Of a DNA stretch of 64,000 nucleotides, positions 7,601-16,166 are shown piece after piece. Numbering within the stretch: position 1 is the first letter of the stretch; the number at the start of each line of letters is the position of its first letter. The DNA lies in the NCBI GenBank assembly GCA_910577785.1, contig CAJTNT010000018.1:1-64000 (forward strand). The letters run 5' to 3'. The translations under genes were made by a program, and so were the position numbers. The DNA is from an uncultured Lachnospiraceae bacterium (GTDB taxonomy: Bacteria > Bacillota > Clostridia > Lachnospirales > Lachnospiraceae). The notes under the pieces are model-generated. The model was not told the DNA's origin, searched no databases, and saw only the letters and a program-made list of their open reading frames with translations.

Positions 7601-9930
7601 ACTATATCGACCATGACTTTGGCACGGCGGCAAACCCCACGCCAAAGGACATCACAGTGATAAACTGGATGAATACCTGGGATTACTGCACAAGGGTAGG
7701 AGAAACCGTGGGTCAGGAATTCAATGGGACGTATAACCTGACCTTAAACCTTGGCCTTACCAAGAATGAAGAAGGAAAATACATCCTGACCCAGACGCCG
7801 ATCCAGCAGTATGAGGCTCTGCGCGACACAGCGAAGAAAACAGAGCTCAAGGACGTAAATGTAACAGAAAGCAATGACCTGCTGAAGGATTTCAAGGGCA
7901 GCAGCTATGAAATCGTATCCACCTTCCGCCCAGGGGCTGATACGAAAAAGGTTGGCTTCAAGCTCCGCACAGGCAAGAAGGAAGAGACGCTGGTAACGTA
8001 TGATTTGGAGAAAGAACTGCTGTCAATTGACCGCAGCAGATCCGGGATCATTATCCCAGGCTCCTTCGCCCAGGTTGACAGCCAGAGCGTGAAGCGGAAT
8101 GCAGACGGCAGCATCGATCTGCATATCTATGTGGACAGGGCAAGCGTGGAAGTTTTTGCCAAGAAATACACCGTTGCTGGCGCAGAGCAGATCTTCCCAT
8201 CGGTGAACAGCCTTGGCGCGAGCGTTTTTGCCGAAGGCGGCGCAGCAAAAGCAGATATTGCCCTCTATCCGATGAACAGCATCTGGACAGATAGAATAGA
8301 AGTGACAAAGCCGATTGAAATGGGCACATCCTCTCCGGCAGAGAATAATGTAAATATCGGCAGCACCCTGGAGCTGAGCGCATACCTTCTGCCAGTAGGG
8401 GTAGCACAGGAAATCGAATGGTCTGTAGAGGACAATGGCGTAGTTTCCCTGCAGAAGGATGAAAATGACCAGACCGCTGTCCAGGTGTCAGGCCGAAAAG
8501 AGGGAAGTACCAAGGTCACGGCATCTGCCAAGGCAGACCCGTCCCTGAAAAAGGAATTTACCATCCATGTATATAAGAATAACTTTAAGACAAATATCGG
8601 CCCGTTTGTGGCAAATGGCAACTGGCTGATTAATGACGAGGTGCTGAGTGTTTCCAACAATGCGGCAAACGACTCCTATATGACCCAGAACAAGCTTCCG
8701 TCCAAGGCCTACGAATTGGAGACAGATATCAAATATGAAAGAGGCTTGGTCAACCTGTTCTTTGCGGCAAAGGGTACGGACCCGAACGGCGCATACGCCC
8801 TCCAGTTTGGCCAGGGCGATACCGTCCGCCTGTTCTATTTCGCAGGCGATACTATCAAGGAAGCAGGCATGGGCAAAGCCATCAACGATAACCAGTACCA
8901 CCATATCAAAGTGGCCAAGACAGAAAACAGCGTAACTGTTTTCGTAGATGGAGCAGAATGCCTGGCCCATACCTTTGAAAGCACAGAGCCATTCTTCAAT
9001 GAAGCCTATGCGGGACTGGGTATCTGGGACGGCGCGATGGAAGTAAAGGGATTCTATATTGACGGCGGCAAGATGCCGGAGCCGGAAAAGGTGGATGCCA
9101 AAGCGCCGGCAATCACAAAGAATCCTTCCAGCAGGAGCTGTGCCTTGAAAGCAAAGGTAACGCTGGGCGTAACGGCGGCATCAAAGGATGGCGGGAGCTT
9201 AAGCTACCAGTGGTATTCCAATACAAAGAACAGCAAGGACGGCGCAAAAGCCATCCGCAAGGCCACAAAGGCAAGCTATGCTGTTCCGACCACAAAAGCA
9301 GGGACTGTTTACTATTTCTGCAGGGTAACCAATACCAACAGCATGGCGACAGGAAATACGTCTGCTTCTGCAGATTCCAAGCTTGCAAAAGTGACTGTGA
9401 AAAAAGCCGCAAACCCGATTACAAAGGTATCTAAATACAGTAAGGCCATCGGCAGCAAGGTGGCTCTGAAGCCGCAGGGCAAGGCTGCCTACAAGAGCAG
9501 CAATACGAAGGTGGCCACCGTAAGCAAGAAAGGCGTAGTGGCCTTTAAGGCCTTTGGTAAGGCAACCATTACCGTGAAGGCAGAGGGCAATGCGAATTAC
9601 AATGCAGCCACCAAGAAGATTGCCATTGTGGTAACGCCAAAGGCCATCAGCATCAAATCCTTGAAATCCTCCAAGGCAAAGATGGCAGCCGTAACCTGGA
9701 AGAAGGATGCCAAAGTAACCGGATATAAAATCCAGTACGCCACAAAGAGCAATTTCAAAGGCGCAAAGACCGTAACGGCCAAGAAGAACCGCACGGTTTC
9801 CGCAACTCTGAAGAAACTGAAAGGCGGCAGCAAATACTATGTGCGTATCCGTTCTTATAAAAAGGTTGACAAAAAAACAACGGTATACAGTACTTGGAGC
9901 AAGGTAAAAACGGTGAAAGTGAAGAAATAA
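4690..9930 (+). CDS. Giant secreted multidomain GH32 fructan hydrolase
   Basis: Predicted secreted 1746-residue levanase/inulinase/fructanase. Signal peptide about 1-33, ending near ALAE. Two related beta-sandwich modules (about 55-230 and 235-405; shared GDHFAV and SAAL.FG) are followed by a third sandwich (about 416-597) resembling fructan-binding CBM66/LamG folds. The GH32 core follows: WGNDPNG with nucleophile Asp731, RDP at 855-857, and EC at 898-899 with acid/base Glu898. Then come the GH32 C-terminal sandwich, a Big2-like domain (about 1200-1295), another CBM-like sandwich (1297-1458), an Ig-like domain, and Big2/FN3-like lysine-rich domains to the end. No LPXTG or SLH anchor is seen; the basic C-terminus may hold it to the wall. 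GGAGAAG sets the start at 4690; an in-frame TTG at 4567 would bury the signal peptide. Released fructose would feed the adjacent PTS. Confidence 0.9.
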   Translation: MRKRFLARLASPMLAAVVACSAIGNVPVTALAETAAAEQAIQPEAQAGEAKVQGAGLTDFTDVGGAGLSVNEETKTVTLEKGQGDHFAVFDGLDHKVKDFVFEADVTLEDGPSAALVFGLDDKAIPSKKWYGANLNTEDDGGQGRFRIFGVNADFQEQPCSFWEGFNRQEQVHLRLDVKRDGSYTYSFGNTGKELKSVEGQISDWKGGYLGILTFNSKASFTNISFENRMVETNLTDFTSKSPDKFQKDDAAGTVTLDNNGGDHFAVYNGLENKSNDFSLEADVALEGRSAALIFGIGRKENPSGQWSGANIDTENGAKAFRIFGPGLQDNSDEKGLEGVDPTKPMHLKLDVKKDGKFTYTFGNIGGQARAIEGTIDSWQGGYVGVLTFNSKAVFSNITFEDRTSEEVKAPVSEIQITDAYKTNLEGFSAMENGAWEVREGGLYSDASGKGDSFLYTKTQGNNFVYSTDVTFARNEGAAALVFRNANEGQNTNCYALNIDASSKECKFWKWQNGENYDMSQVNKTKVEPVDGKYTLKAVAVGSWISCYVNGTLVASTGDYLLQGTEKGQSTSIDEGYFGLLNWNGEMTFQNTYYRPITEENSPILEDVTVTSTGDVEKKGQFFPEEPTYFQYVKNNAAAVNIVPKKKNEGAKITVLGTDGKTEYPEGKNIPLEVGPNFLTVISSIPVDADGTEATLTYRVNVHRRQADEIYYNEPYRGQYHYSVKDGWGNDPNGMIYYNGKYHFYYQFYEGTKHGPMHWAHASSTDMIHWEEEPIAIYPDESGVMFNGYIVDDKDNTSGLFKPEDKCRLVALITINGNGQRLKAAYSTDEGKTWKKVKKIAADWEDDPLWSRDFRDPQIFRYENKWFLTVAGGPLRIYSSDNLLEWKCESAYGNFHTECPDLFPLKADDGKVKWLLNGGGRFYKIGDFKEVEEDGSKHWAFLPDAEYGTMDNTGDSEKMNFGKDSYATMRYYIDHDFGTAANPTPKDITVINWMNTWDYCTRVGETVGQEFNGTYNLTLNLGLTKNEEGKYILTQTPIQQYEALRDTAKKTELKDVNVTESNDLLKDFKGSSYEIVSTFRPGADTKKVGFKLRTGKKEETLVTYDLEKELLSIDRSRSGIIIPGSFAQVDSQSVKRNADGSIDLHIYVDRASVEVFAKKYTVAGAEQIFPSVNSLGASVFAEGGAAKADIALYPMNSIWTDRIEVTKPIEMGTSSPAENNVNIGSTLELSAYLLPVGVAQEIEWSVEDNGVVSLQKDENDQTAVQVSGRKEGSTKVTASAKADPSLKKEFTIHVYKNNFKTNIGPFVANGNWLINDEVLSVSNNAANDSYMTQNKLPSKAYELETDIKYERGLVNLFFAAKGTDPNGAYALQFGQGDTVRLFYFAGDTIKEAGMGKAINDNQYHHIKVAKTENSVTVFVDGAECLAHTFESTEPFFNEAYAGLGIWDGAMEVKGFYIDGGKMPEPEKVDAKAPAITKNPSSRSCALKAKVTLGVTAASKDGGSLSYQWYSNTKNSKDGAKAIRKATKASYAVPTTKAGTVYYFCRVTNTNSMATGNTSASADSKLAKVTVKKAANPITKVSKYSKAIGSKVALKPQGKAAYKSSNTKVATVSKKGVVAFKAFGKATITVKAEGNANYNAATKKIAIVVTPKAISIKSLKSSKAKMAAVTWKKDAKVTGYKIQYATKSNFKGAKTVTAKKNRTVSATLKKLKGGSKYYVRIRSYKKVDKKTTVYSTWSKVKTVKVKK

Positions 9931-9943
9931 GCCATACACAAAG

Positions 9944-9980
9944 GGCAGCCGCACAAAGAAATCTGTGCGGCTGCCTTTTT
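9944..9980 (+). terminator. Rho-independent terminator after GH32 gene
   Basis: GGCAGCCGCACA and TGTGCGGCTGCC form a perfect 12-bp GC-rich stem with an eight-base loop, followed by TTTTT. It closes the fructan locus. Confidence 0.9.
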
Positions 9981-10349
9981 CCGCTATTTATGGAGCAGGA
10001 AACAGTCTGCCATACAAGGAAAGAATTCCCATATTCCCAAAATAAGAGCCAGAAATAATAATGAGGTAAGAGATAATTTTTGAATAAAAAGGAATAAAGG
10101 CTAGTATTTGTGTAAAATTCGTTGTATAATGGAAGCAGTATGAAGGATATTAGTCACTATTCACAGCCAAAATCCTGCGAAGTGTGTTGCATTCTGCTGC
10201 TCTGTATGGCCATGGATAGTAACGGAGATTCCTATGGCTGCTGGAATCATACATTGCCATTGGCGAAGCAGAGGAACTGAATGGGCGGCAGGGTATCTGT
10301 CCGCAGTTTATTTGGGAATGCAGCAGGCCATGCTGCAGGAGGTTGGATT
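9981..10349. repeat. Intergenic region with promoter-like box and a degenerate palindromic repeat
   Basis: No gene seen. A TATAAT at 10125-10130 is a possible -10 box, but the -35 region is poor. Left arm 10153-10168 (GTCACTATTCACAGCC) and right arm 10208-10223 (GGCCATGGATAGTAAC) form an imperfect inverted repeat. The motif GTTACTATTCAYGGCY recurs at 43249-43416 and near 52561, so this is a member of a dispersed palindromic family. An in-frame extension of the next gene reaches 10281 but lacks a ribosome binding site. Confidence 0.5.
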
Positions 10350-11684
10350 ATGAATTTACGGGAAGCGTTAGCACAAATTACGAAGCGGACGGCAGAATAT
10401 CCGCAGGAGGCATTTGAGGTCATTCGGGCACATAAGGAGGAAGCAAAGCCATATTTGCGCGAGGCAATTGAATTGGCGGCGGAGCAGGGGGAGGATTTGG
10501 ATTATGAGTATCAGCTGTATTTCTATGCCCTGTTCCTGTTGGGGGAATTCCAGGACAGGGAGTCCTTTGAGCATATTATGGCGTTTGCTGCCCTTCCGTC
10601 AGATACGCTGGATAATTTGATCGGGGATATGGTTACCGAAGGATTGAATAATATCTTATACAATACCTACAATGGCAACCTGGAATTGCTGGAGCAGTCT
10701 GTCCGGAACCCAGAGATTAATGATTTTGCCCGCAGTGCGATGCTGGACGTCATGGGGCAGCTTTATCTGGATGGGACGCTTACATACGGGGAATGGAGCG
10801 GGTATCTGAAGAGCCTGGTGTATACGGACGGGATGCTTGGCGATACCATTTATACATCTATTTTAGGGGTTATCTGCAAGTGCCATCTGAAGGAGCTGCT
10901 GCCAGAGATTGGATATATGTTTGATGAGGGGCTGATAGACAGCTTTGTCTATGGGGAATATGACGACTGCGTAGATCTGATGTTCCAGTACTATGAGGGG
11001 GACAGGTATTTCTGTAAATCCCCGATATCCATTGACAGCCTCAAGAGCTGGGCAATGTTCCGCCAGGAGTCCTTCCCGGAGCCAGGCGTGGACTATGATA
11101 AGGAATTAAAGAAGTTTATCCAGAAGCAAAAAGCCAAGAACAGCCCTGTAAAGCAGAAGAAGATAGGGCGCAACGATCCATGCCCCTGCGGGAGCGGGAA
11201 GAAGTATAAGCGCTGCTGCCTGAACCAGCCCAAGGATCATATAGAATCTGTGGATATGATTGAAACCAAGGAAGAACAGCAGAAATGGCTCAAGGAATAT
11301 CCCAAGACAAAGCCAGGGGAAGACGGGGCAGGGAAGGAGGACGGCAGGATTTACCTGGGGGACTATTATGACGGCGAGAGCATAGAGATTGATAAACTGC
11401 TCTATCTGGCCCTGAAGCGCCGTGCGGTTCCCATTTGGGAGAACCAGCCGGACAGCGCGGCAGAGGAAAAAAGGAAGCAGGCTTACCTATGGCAGGCATT
11501 TACCCGGTTTGCGGACAAAATGAAGCGCGAAGGGATCGGGGATACAGAGGGATATGATGAAAAATATGCCATCCACTACAAGTGCCGGGAATGGATGCCG
11601 ATGCTATTGGCATTGCTGAAAAAAAATGGGGAAGATGAGAAATACGCAGCTGTCTCAGAATATTATCTTTCTCTTACTCCTTAG
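10350..11684 (+). CDS. SEC-C motif protein with helical N-terminal domain
   Basis: A 444-residue cytoplasmic protein of unknown role. About 1-260 is alpha-helical, HEAT/DUF1186-like. A SEC-C zinc motif follows at about 275-291 (RNDPCPCGSGKKYKRCC), the same metal-binding motif found at the SecA C-terminus and in many chaperone- or nucleic-acid-linked proteins. The C-terminal 150 residues are acidic and lysine-rich with no motif I recognise. GCAGGAGG just before the ATG at 10350 decides the start. It is monocistronic, with a terminator beyond. Confidence 0.8.
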   Translation: MNLREALAQITKRTAEYPQEAFEVIRAHKEEAKPYLREAIELAAEQGEDLDYEYQLYFYALFLLGEFQDRESFEHIMAFAALPSDTLDNLIGDMVTEGLNNILYNTYNGNLELLEQSVRNPEINDFARSAMLDVMGQLYLDGTLTYGEWSGYLKSLVYTDGMLGDTIYTSILGVICKCHLKELLPEIGYMFDEGLIDSFVYGEYDDCVDLMFQYYEGDRYFCKSPISIDSLKSWAMFRQESFPEPGVDYDKELKKFIQKQKAKNSPVKQKKIGRNDPCPCGSGKKYKRCCLNQPKDHIESVDMIETKEEQQKWLKEYPKTKPGEDGAGKEDGRIYLGDYYDGESIEIDKLLYLALKRRAVPIWENQPDSAAEEKRKQAYLWQAFTRFADKMKREGIGDTEGYDEKYAIHYKCREWMPMLLALLKKNGEDEKYAAVSEYYLSLTP

Positions 11685-11790
11685 GAGAAATCTGCCGTCC
11701 GATCTAACGTGACGCACACAGCTGCATAAGAAACGGTTTGGCAATAAGCTGCTGCCATAAGTTATTTTTTAAGTATTTTAAATTCCCAAA

Positions 11791-11826
11791 AGAGGTTTTC
11801 CATTTGCTTGGAAGGCCTCTTTTTTT
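11791..11826 (+). terminator. Rho-independent terminator
   Basis: AGAGGTTTTCC pairs with GGAAGGCCTCT (with minor bulging) and is followed by six T. It closes the SEC-C gene. The rest of the 11685-12027 gap is AT-rich, with no other feature than the ribosome binding site at 12013-12020. Confidence 0.8.
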
Positions 11827-12027
11827 GTACACAGGCCCGCATATGGAAATTTACTGCTGACACAACATGCAGGATCAGATGCAATAGACAGCAAAAAAGA
11901 AGAAAGTAAGAATAGCAAATGGAGAAAAGATAAAAATAATAAAAGAGGCAGGCCAAGATGTAAAAATTATTTTCTAAGGATAGCAAAAATAAAAAAGCGG
12001 GAATACTAAATAGGGAGGGATATGCGA

Positions 12028-13116
12028 ATGGGACATGAGAATCCATTCTTAAGGGAGGCGCGCAATGCCCATAAATTTCTTACAATTGGGGAAATCATGC
12101 TCCGCCTGGCGCCGCCCAATTATGAGAAAATCCGGATGGCTTCCAGTTTTGAAGCCAGCTATGGCGGCAGTGAGGCGAATATTGCCTTGGCGCTTGCTAA
12201 CCTTGGCATAGACAGCACGTTTTTTACAGTCGTGCCGAATAACAGCCTGGGAAAAAGCGCGGTCAGGATGCTTCGGAGCAATGATGTACACTGTACACCG
12301 GTTATTTTAAGCACGCCAGAGCAGACGCCGTCCCACCGCCTGGGAATTTATTATCTGGAAGCAGGCTACGGCATCCGTGCCGGCAGGGTGATTTACGACC
12401 GCAAGCACAGCGCAATTGCAGAGTATGATTTTAGCTCTTACGATTTTGACGCCTTGCTGGAGGGTTATACCTGGCTTCATCTCAGCGGGATTACCCCAGC
12501 GCTCAGCGCAGGCTGCAGGGAAATGGTTCTCCGCTGCCTGAAAGGCGCAAAAGAAAAGGGCATCGTGGTCAGCTTTGACGGGAATTTCCGCAGCACGCTC
12601 TGGACATGGGAAGAAGCCAGGGATTTTTGTACCATATGCCTGCCTTATGTGGACGTGCTGTTTGGGATAGAGCCGTACCATCTATGGAAGGATGAGGGAG
12701 ATCATGGGAAAGGGGACTGGAAGGATGGGATGCCGCTCCAGCCTAGCTATGGGCAGCAGGATGAGAACTTCCAGGCGTTTGTAAGGAAATACCCGAACCT
12801 AAAGTGCATTGCGCGCCATGTGCGCTATGCCCACAGCGGCAGTGAGAACAGCCTTAAGGCCTATATGTGGTATGAAGGCCATACTTTTGAGAGCAAGACA
12901 TTTACCTTCCATATCCTTGACCGGGTTGGCGGCGGGGATGCATTTGCAAGCGGGCTGGTTTATGCAATCATGAGCCATTACCGGCCAATGGATATGGTGA
13001 ACTTTGCAGTGGCAAGCAGTGCGCTCAAACACACGATCCGCGGGGACGCCAATATCACAGACGACGCAGCGGCCATCCGCAGCCTGGTGGATATGAGTTA
13101 CGATATCAAGCGTTAG
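12028..13116 (+). CDS. PfkB-family sugar kinase, probably 2-keto-3-deoxygluconate kinase
   Basis: Ribokinase/PfkB-fold kinase (362 aa) likely phosphorylating 2-keto-3-deoxygluconate with ATP. The N-terminal signature GEIMLRLAPP..YGGSEANIALALANLG is typical of KDG kinases; the C-terminal PfkB signature is DRVGGGDAFASGL, with the catalytic Asp in GGGDAF. GGGAGGGA at 13-20 bases into 12001-12020 favours the ATG at 12028; an ATG at 12022 is only one base from it. It lies 11 bases before the KDPG aldolase gene, so product and substrate of the two steps match. The 240-260 segment (DEGDHGKGDW) is a lineage-specific insertion. Confidence 0.82.
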   Translation: MGHENPFLREARNAHKFLTIGEIMLRLAPPNYEKIRMASSFEASYGGSEANIALALANLGIDSTFFTVVPNNSLGKSAVRMLRSNDVHCTPVILSTPEQTPSHRLGIYYLEAGYGIRAGRVIYDRKHSAIAEYDFSSYDFDALLEGYTWLHLSGITPALSAGCREMVLRCLKGAKEKGIVVSFDGNFRSTLWTWEEARDFCTICLPYVDVLFGIEPYHLWKDEGDHGKGDWKDGMPLQPSYGQQDENFQAFVRKYPNLKCIARHVRYAHSGSENSLKAYMWYEGHTFESKTFTFHILDRVGGGDAFASGLVYAIMSHYRPMDMVNFAVASSALKHTIRGDANITDDAAAIRSLVDMSYDIKR

Positions 13117-13127
13117 GAGGAAATAAG

Positions 13128-13784
13128 ATGAAGACAATTGAAGAACAGTTTTATGATTATGGGGTCGTGCCGGTCGTGGTGCTGGAAGATGCCAAAGATG
13201 CGCTTCCGCTGGCCAAGGCGCTGAAAGAGGGAGGGCTTCCCTGTGCCGAGGTGACGTTCCGCACGGACGCGGCGGAGGAATCCATCCGCCTGATCCGCAG
13301 GGAATATCCGGATATGCTGGTGGGGGCGGGAACCGTGCTGGGGATAGATCAGGCTGAGCGCGCCTTGGAGGCAGGGGCGAAGTTTATCGTAAGCCCTGGT
13401 TTCGATCCCCAGGTCGTGGATGATTGCCTGGAACGGGACGTCCCTGTCTTTCCGGGATGCATCACCCCTTCTGAGGTGGCGCAGGCAGTAAAACGGGGGA
13501 TGGAAGTCCTGAAATTCTTCCCCGCGGAACAGGCAGGCGGCCTGGCTATGATCAAAGCCATGGCGGCTCCCTATACGATGGTAAAATTCATGCCGACTGG
13601 CGGGATCAACGAGAAAAATTTAAAAGAATATCTGGAATGTGACAAAATTATCTGCTGCGGCGGCAGCTGGATGGTAAAGGGCAGCCTAATCAAAAATGGG
13701 GAATTTGGCAAAATCCGTAAACTGGTAAAAGAAGCAGTGGAATTGGTTGCGTCCATCCGGGGAAAGGAGAAAGGGAAGGCGTAA
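13128..13784 (+). CDS. eda: KDPG/KHG aldolase
   Basis: Cleaves 2-keto-3-deoxy-6-phosphogluconate to pyruvate and glyceraldehyde-3-phosphate (218 aa, class I aldolase, TIM barrel). Glu41 sits in the AEVTFR segment, GAGTVL and SPGFDP loops are present, and the Schiff-base Lys129 is in LKFFPAE; the phosphate-binding MPTGGI and GGSWM loops close the barrel. TTAGGAGGAAATAAG precedes the ATG. It sits between two PfkB kinases, giving a compact lower pathway for uronic or deoxy-keto sugars. No upstream enzyme or transporter of that pathway is in the window. Confidence 0.93.
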   Translation: MKTIEEQFYDYGVVPVVVLEDAKDALPLAKALKEGGLPCAEVTFRTDAAEESIRLIRREYPDMLVGAGTVLGIDQAERALEAGAKFIVSPGFDPQVVDDCLERDVPVFPGCITPSEVAQAVKRGMEVLKFFPAEQAGGLAMIKAMAAPYTMVKFMPTGGINEKNLKEYLECDKIICCGGSWMVKGSLIKNGEFGKIRKLVKEAVELVASIRGKEKGKA

Positions 13785-13816
13785 CCATACCGTAGAAATG
13801 GACAGGAGGAACAGTG

Positions 13817-14914
13817 ATGGAATTAAACTTAAAGCCGAAGGCGCAATGTAAATTTGACGCCCTGTCCCTGGGCGAGGTAATGCTGAGGCTGGATCCGGGC
13901 GAGGGGCGTATCCGCACGGCAAGGAACTTCCGCGTATGGGAGGGCGGCGGGGAATATAATGTTGTCCGCGGCCTCCGCAGATGCTTTGGGATGAGGGCAG
14001 GCGTCATAACTGCCCTTGCGGAAAATGAGATAGGCCTTTTGATGGAGGATTTGATCCTGCAGGGCGGCGTGGACACATCCCTGATTCAATGGAGGAAGAC
14101 AGACGGCATTGGCAGGGATTGCCGCAATGGGCTGAACTTTACGGAACGGGGATTTGGCATCCGTGGGGCGGTAGGATGTTCAGACCGCGCAAATACGGCC
14201 ATCTCCAAGGCCACGCCAAAAGACTTTGATTTTGACTATATCTTTGGGGAGCTGGGGACACGCTGGCTGCATACAGGAGGAATTTATGCCGCCCTGTCCG
14301 CGCAGGCTAGCGAGACGGCGCTTGCGGCAATCAAGGCGGCGAAAAAGCATGGCGCAGTCGTCTCTTATGACCTGAATTACCGCCCCTCCATGTGGGGCGC
14401 AATCGGAGGCCAGAAAAAGGCACAGGAGATCAACAGGGAAATTGCCCAATATGTGGATGTGATGATTGGCAATGAAGAGGACTTTACGGCCTGCCTTGGT
14501 TTTGAGATAGAGGGAAACAGCCAGGATTTACAGGAACTGAACCTGGAGGGCTATCAGAAGATGGTCAGCCGGGCCGCTGAGGCCTACCCCAATTTTAAAG
14601 TCGTTGCCACAACCTTGCGCGAGGTGAAAACGGCAACGGTCAATGACTGGAGCGCAATCTGCTGGGCAGACGGCAAAATCTATAAATCCAAAGATTACAA
14701 GGGGCTGGAGATTATGGATCGGGTAGGCGGCGGGGATTCTTTTGCCTCTGGGCTGATTTACGGCCTGATAGATACGGGCGACCCTCAGATAGCCGTTAAT
14801 TACGGGGCAGCCCATGGCGCGCTGGCAATGACTACGCCAGGGGACACGACGATGGCAAGCCAGAAAGAGGTAGAAGCCGTGATGGGCGGCGCTGGGGCCA
14901 GGGTGCAGAGGTAA
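13817..14914 (+). CDS. Second PfkB-family sugar kinase in the KDPG operon
   Basis: Another KDG-kinase-like PfkB protein (365 aa). It starts with LGEVMLRLDPGEGRIR and GGGEYNVVRGLRR; the C-terminal signature is DRVGGGDSFASGLIYGL. It is clearly diverged from the kinase at 12028, so this is not a recent duplication. CAGGAGGA supports the ATG at 13817; a GTG three bases upstream is possible. Two different kinases around one aldolase suggest either two related substrates or that one acts on another sugar acid. Confidence 0.82.
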   Translation: MELNLKPKAQCKFDALSLGEVMLRLDPGEGRIRTARNFRVWEGGGEYNVVRGLRRCFGMRAGVITALAENEIGLLMEDLILQGGVDTSLIQWRKTDGIGRDCRNGLNFTERGFGIRGAVGCSDRANTAISKATPKDFDFDYIFGELGTRWLHTGGIYAALSAQASETALAAIKAAKKHGAVVSYDLNYRPSMWGAIGGQKKAQEINREIAQYVDVMIGNEEDFTACLGFEIEGNSQDLQELNLEGYQKMVSRAAEAYPNFKVVATTLREVKTATVNDWSAICWADGKIYKSKDYKGLEIMDRVGGGDSFASGLIYGLIDTGDPQIAVNYGAAHGALAMTTPGDTTMASQKEVEAVMGGAGARVQR

Positions 14915-15089
14915 GGGGCTATTGGGTGGCAGAGGGGACGCTGGTTTGGAGGCGAAACTTCCGATCTCTACGAATAAAGTATTATACTAAATTCTCCGAT
15001 ATGTTAAAGAGGAAGGGCTGTAACTGTGAAGGCGCGGAATCATTAAGAAGGACATGTTATTTTTTCACAGTATAGGAAAGGAGAATAAA

Positions 15090-15641
15090 ATGAAGAAAAT
15101 CGGAATCTTTCTCGCAGACGGATTTGAAGAAATCGAAGGCCTGACGGTAGTGGATATCCTGCGCAGGGCCGGCCTGGAAGCCATTACCATCTCAATCACT
15201 GGACAAAAAGAAATCCACGGCTCCCACCGGATTGACGTTCTGGCAGACATCCTCTTTGAAGAGGTGGATTTCACCAGCTTAGAGGGTGTGGTTCTGCCGG
15301 GGGGCATGCCAGGCACCGCTAACCTTGGCGCACACGCGGGCGTGGATGAGGCAATCCGCACGTTTGCCGGACAGGGAAAACTGGTAGCCGCAATCTGCGC
15401 AGCGCCCAGCGTCCTGGGACAGGCAGGCCTCCTGCAGGGCAAAAAAGCCGCCTGCTATCCTGGATTTGAGGACAAACTTACAGGCGCACAAGTAGTTTAC
15501 GACGAGGTGGCAGAGGCTGGGAATATCATTACCAGCCGCGGCATGGGTACGGCCATCCCCTTTGCCCTCTCTCTGGTATCCTGCCTGATTTCCGAACAGA
15601 AGGCGCAGGAACTGGCCAAAGGCATTATTTACAGGCAGTAG
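15090..15641 (+). CDS. DJ-1/PfpI family protein (YajL/ThiJ type)
   Basis: A 183-residue DJ-1-superfamily protein. The conserved Glu near 16 (DGFEEIEG), the GG(M)PG loop and the nucleophile-elbow cysteine Cys103 in AAICAAPSVLG are present, matching DJ-1 family protein deglycases/glyoxalase III-type proteins that act on glycation products or oxidative damage. AAAGGAG before the ATG at 15090 decides the start. It lies 175 bases after the kinase gene, and that gap contains a TATACT-like box, so it may have its own promoter. Confidence 0.85.
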   Translation: MKKIGIFLADGFEEIEGLTVVDILRRAGLEAITISITGQKEIHGSHRIDVLADILFEEVDFTSLEGVVLPGGMPGTANLGAHAGVDEAIRTFAGQGKLVAAICAAPSVLGQAGLLQGKKAACYPGFEDKLTGAQVVYDEVAEAGNIITSRGMGTAIPFALSLVSCLISEQKAQELAKGIIYRQ

Positions 15642-15889
15642 TCAATTTCGCAGGCAATGCAGGGGCGGTTTTTGCGGAGGAAGCGGGGCGGCCGCAGCGG
15701 TTTGTATGGCCATTTCCCCTGCCCCTGCGGCCCCCTTTTCTTATGTTCCTCCACTTTCCCTTCCACAAACTGTATCGTTTCTTCTCTGGCCATTACCAGC
15801 GAACTCCCTTTCACTCCTTCCATAAAGTCCATAAAGGCATTCACAATCCTATCTTCTAAGACACGCATCACAATCTGGCTCCCATCCTC
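15629..15889 (-). pseudogene. Possible small or degraded gene on the minus strand
   Basis: An open frame of about 80 residues (MMRVLEDRIVNAFMDFMEG start) runs leftward and overlaps the DJ-1 stop. Reading further upstream, protein-like sequence (AQWREDGSQIV) continues in the same frame to an internal stop near 15925, and in another frame beyond that, which suggests a decayed gene remnant rather than a complete small gene. I do not recognise the family. The rest of 15872-16018 holds nothing clear. Confidence 0.25.
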
Positions 15890-16018
15890 CCGCCATTGAG
15901 CTGGATCACCAGATGCCCGTCTGTCTTAAATTCTTTTTCGTTCAGCAAATTGTTATGTAATGATTCAATGACGCCATCGTTTTTGGCTGTTTTTTATTTT
16001 AACATAATAAAATACCCC

Positions 16019-16046
16019 TTGACAATTCCCAAAAGATGGTTATAAT
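16019..16046 (+). promoter_or_regulatory. Consensus sigma-A promoter for MarR-ABC operon
   Basis: TTGACA (16019-16024), a 16-base spacer and TATAAT (16041-16046). Both hexamers match the housekeeping consensus exactly. It drives the MarR gene and probably the exporter. Confidence 0.85.
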
Positions 16047-16063
16047 GGTTCCATATAAAACAA

Positions 16064-16075
16064 TTCGATATCAAA
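16064..16075. promoter_or_regulatory. Candidate MarR operator
   Basis: TTCGATATCAAA is a near-perfect palindrome (11 of 12 positions) placed just downstream of the predicted transcription start. MarR regulators usually bind such short palindromes to repress their own operon. This is inferred from position. Confidence 0.45.
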
Positions 16076-16166
16076 CTTTAGGGAAGGATATGAAGAAAGG
16101 AGAAGGGCGCACCGAATTCTAACTTAATATGGTTAGGCGGATGATGGATGTGAGGGGGATATTTTT

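Noticed and set aside
15657..15899. Plus-strand 80-residue frame after the DJ-1 gene
   Set aside because: Proline/serine-rich composition looks like the complement of the better minus-strand frame; no ribosome binding site.
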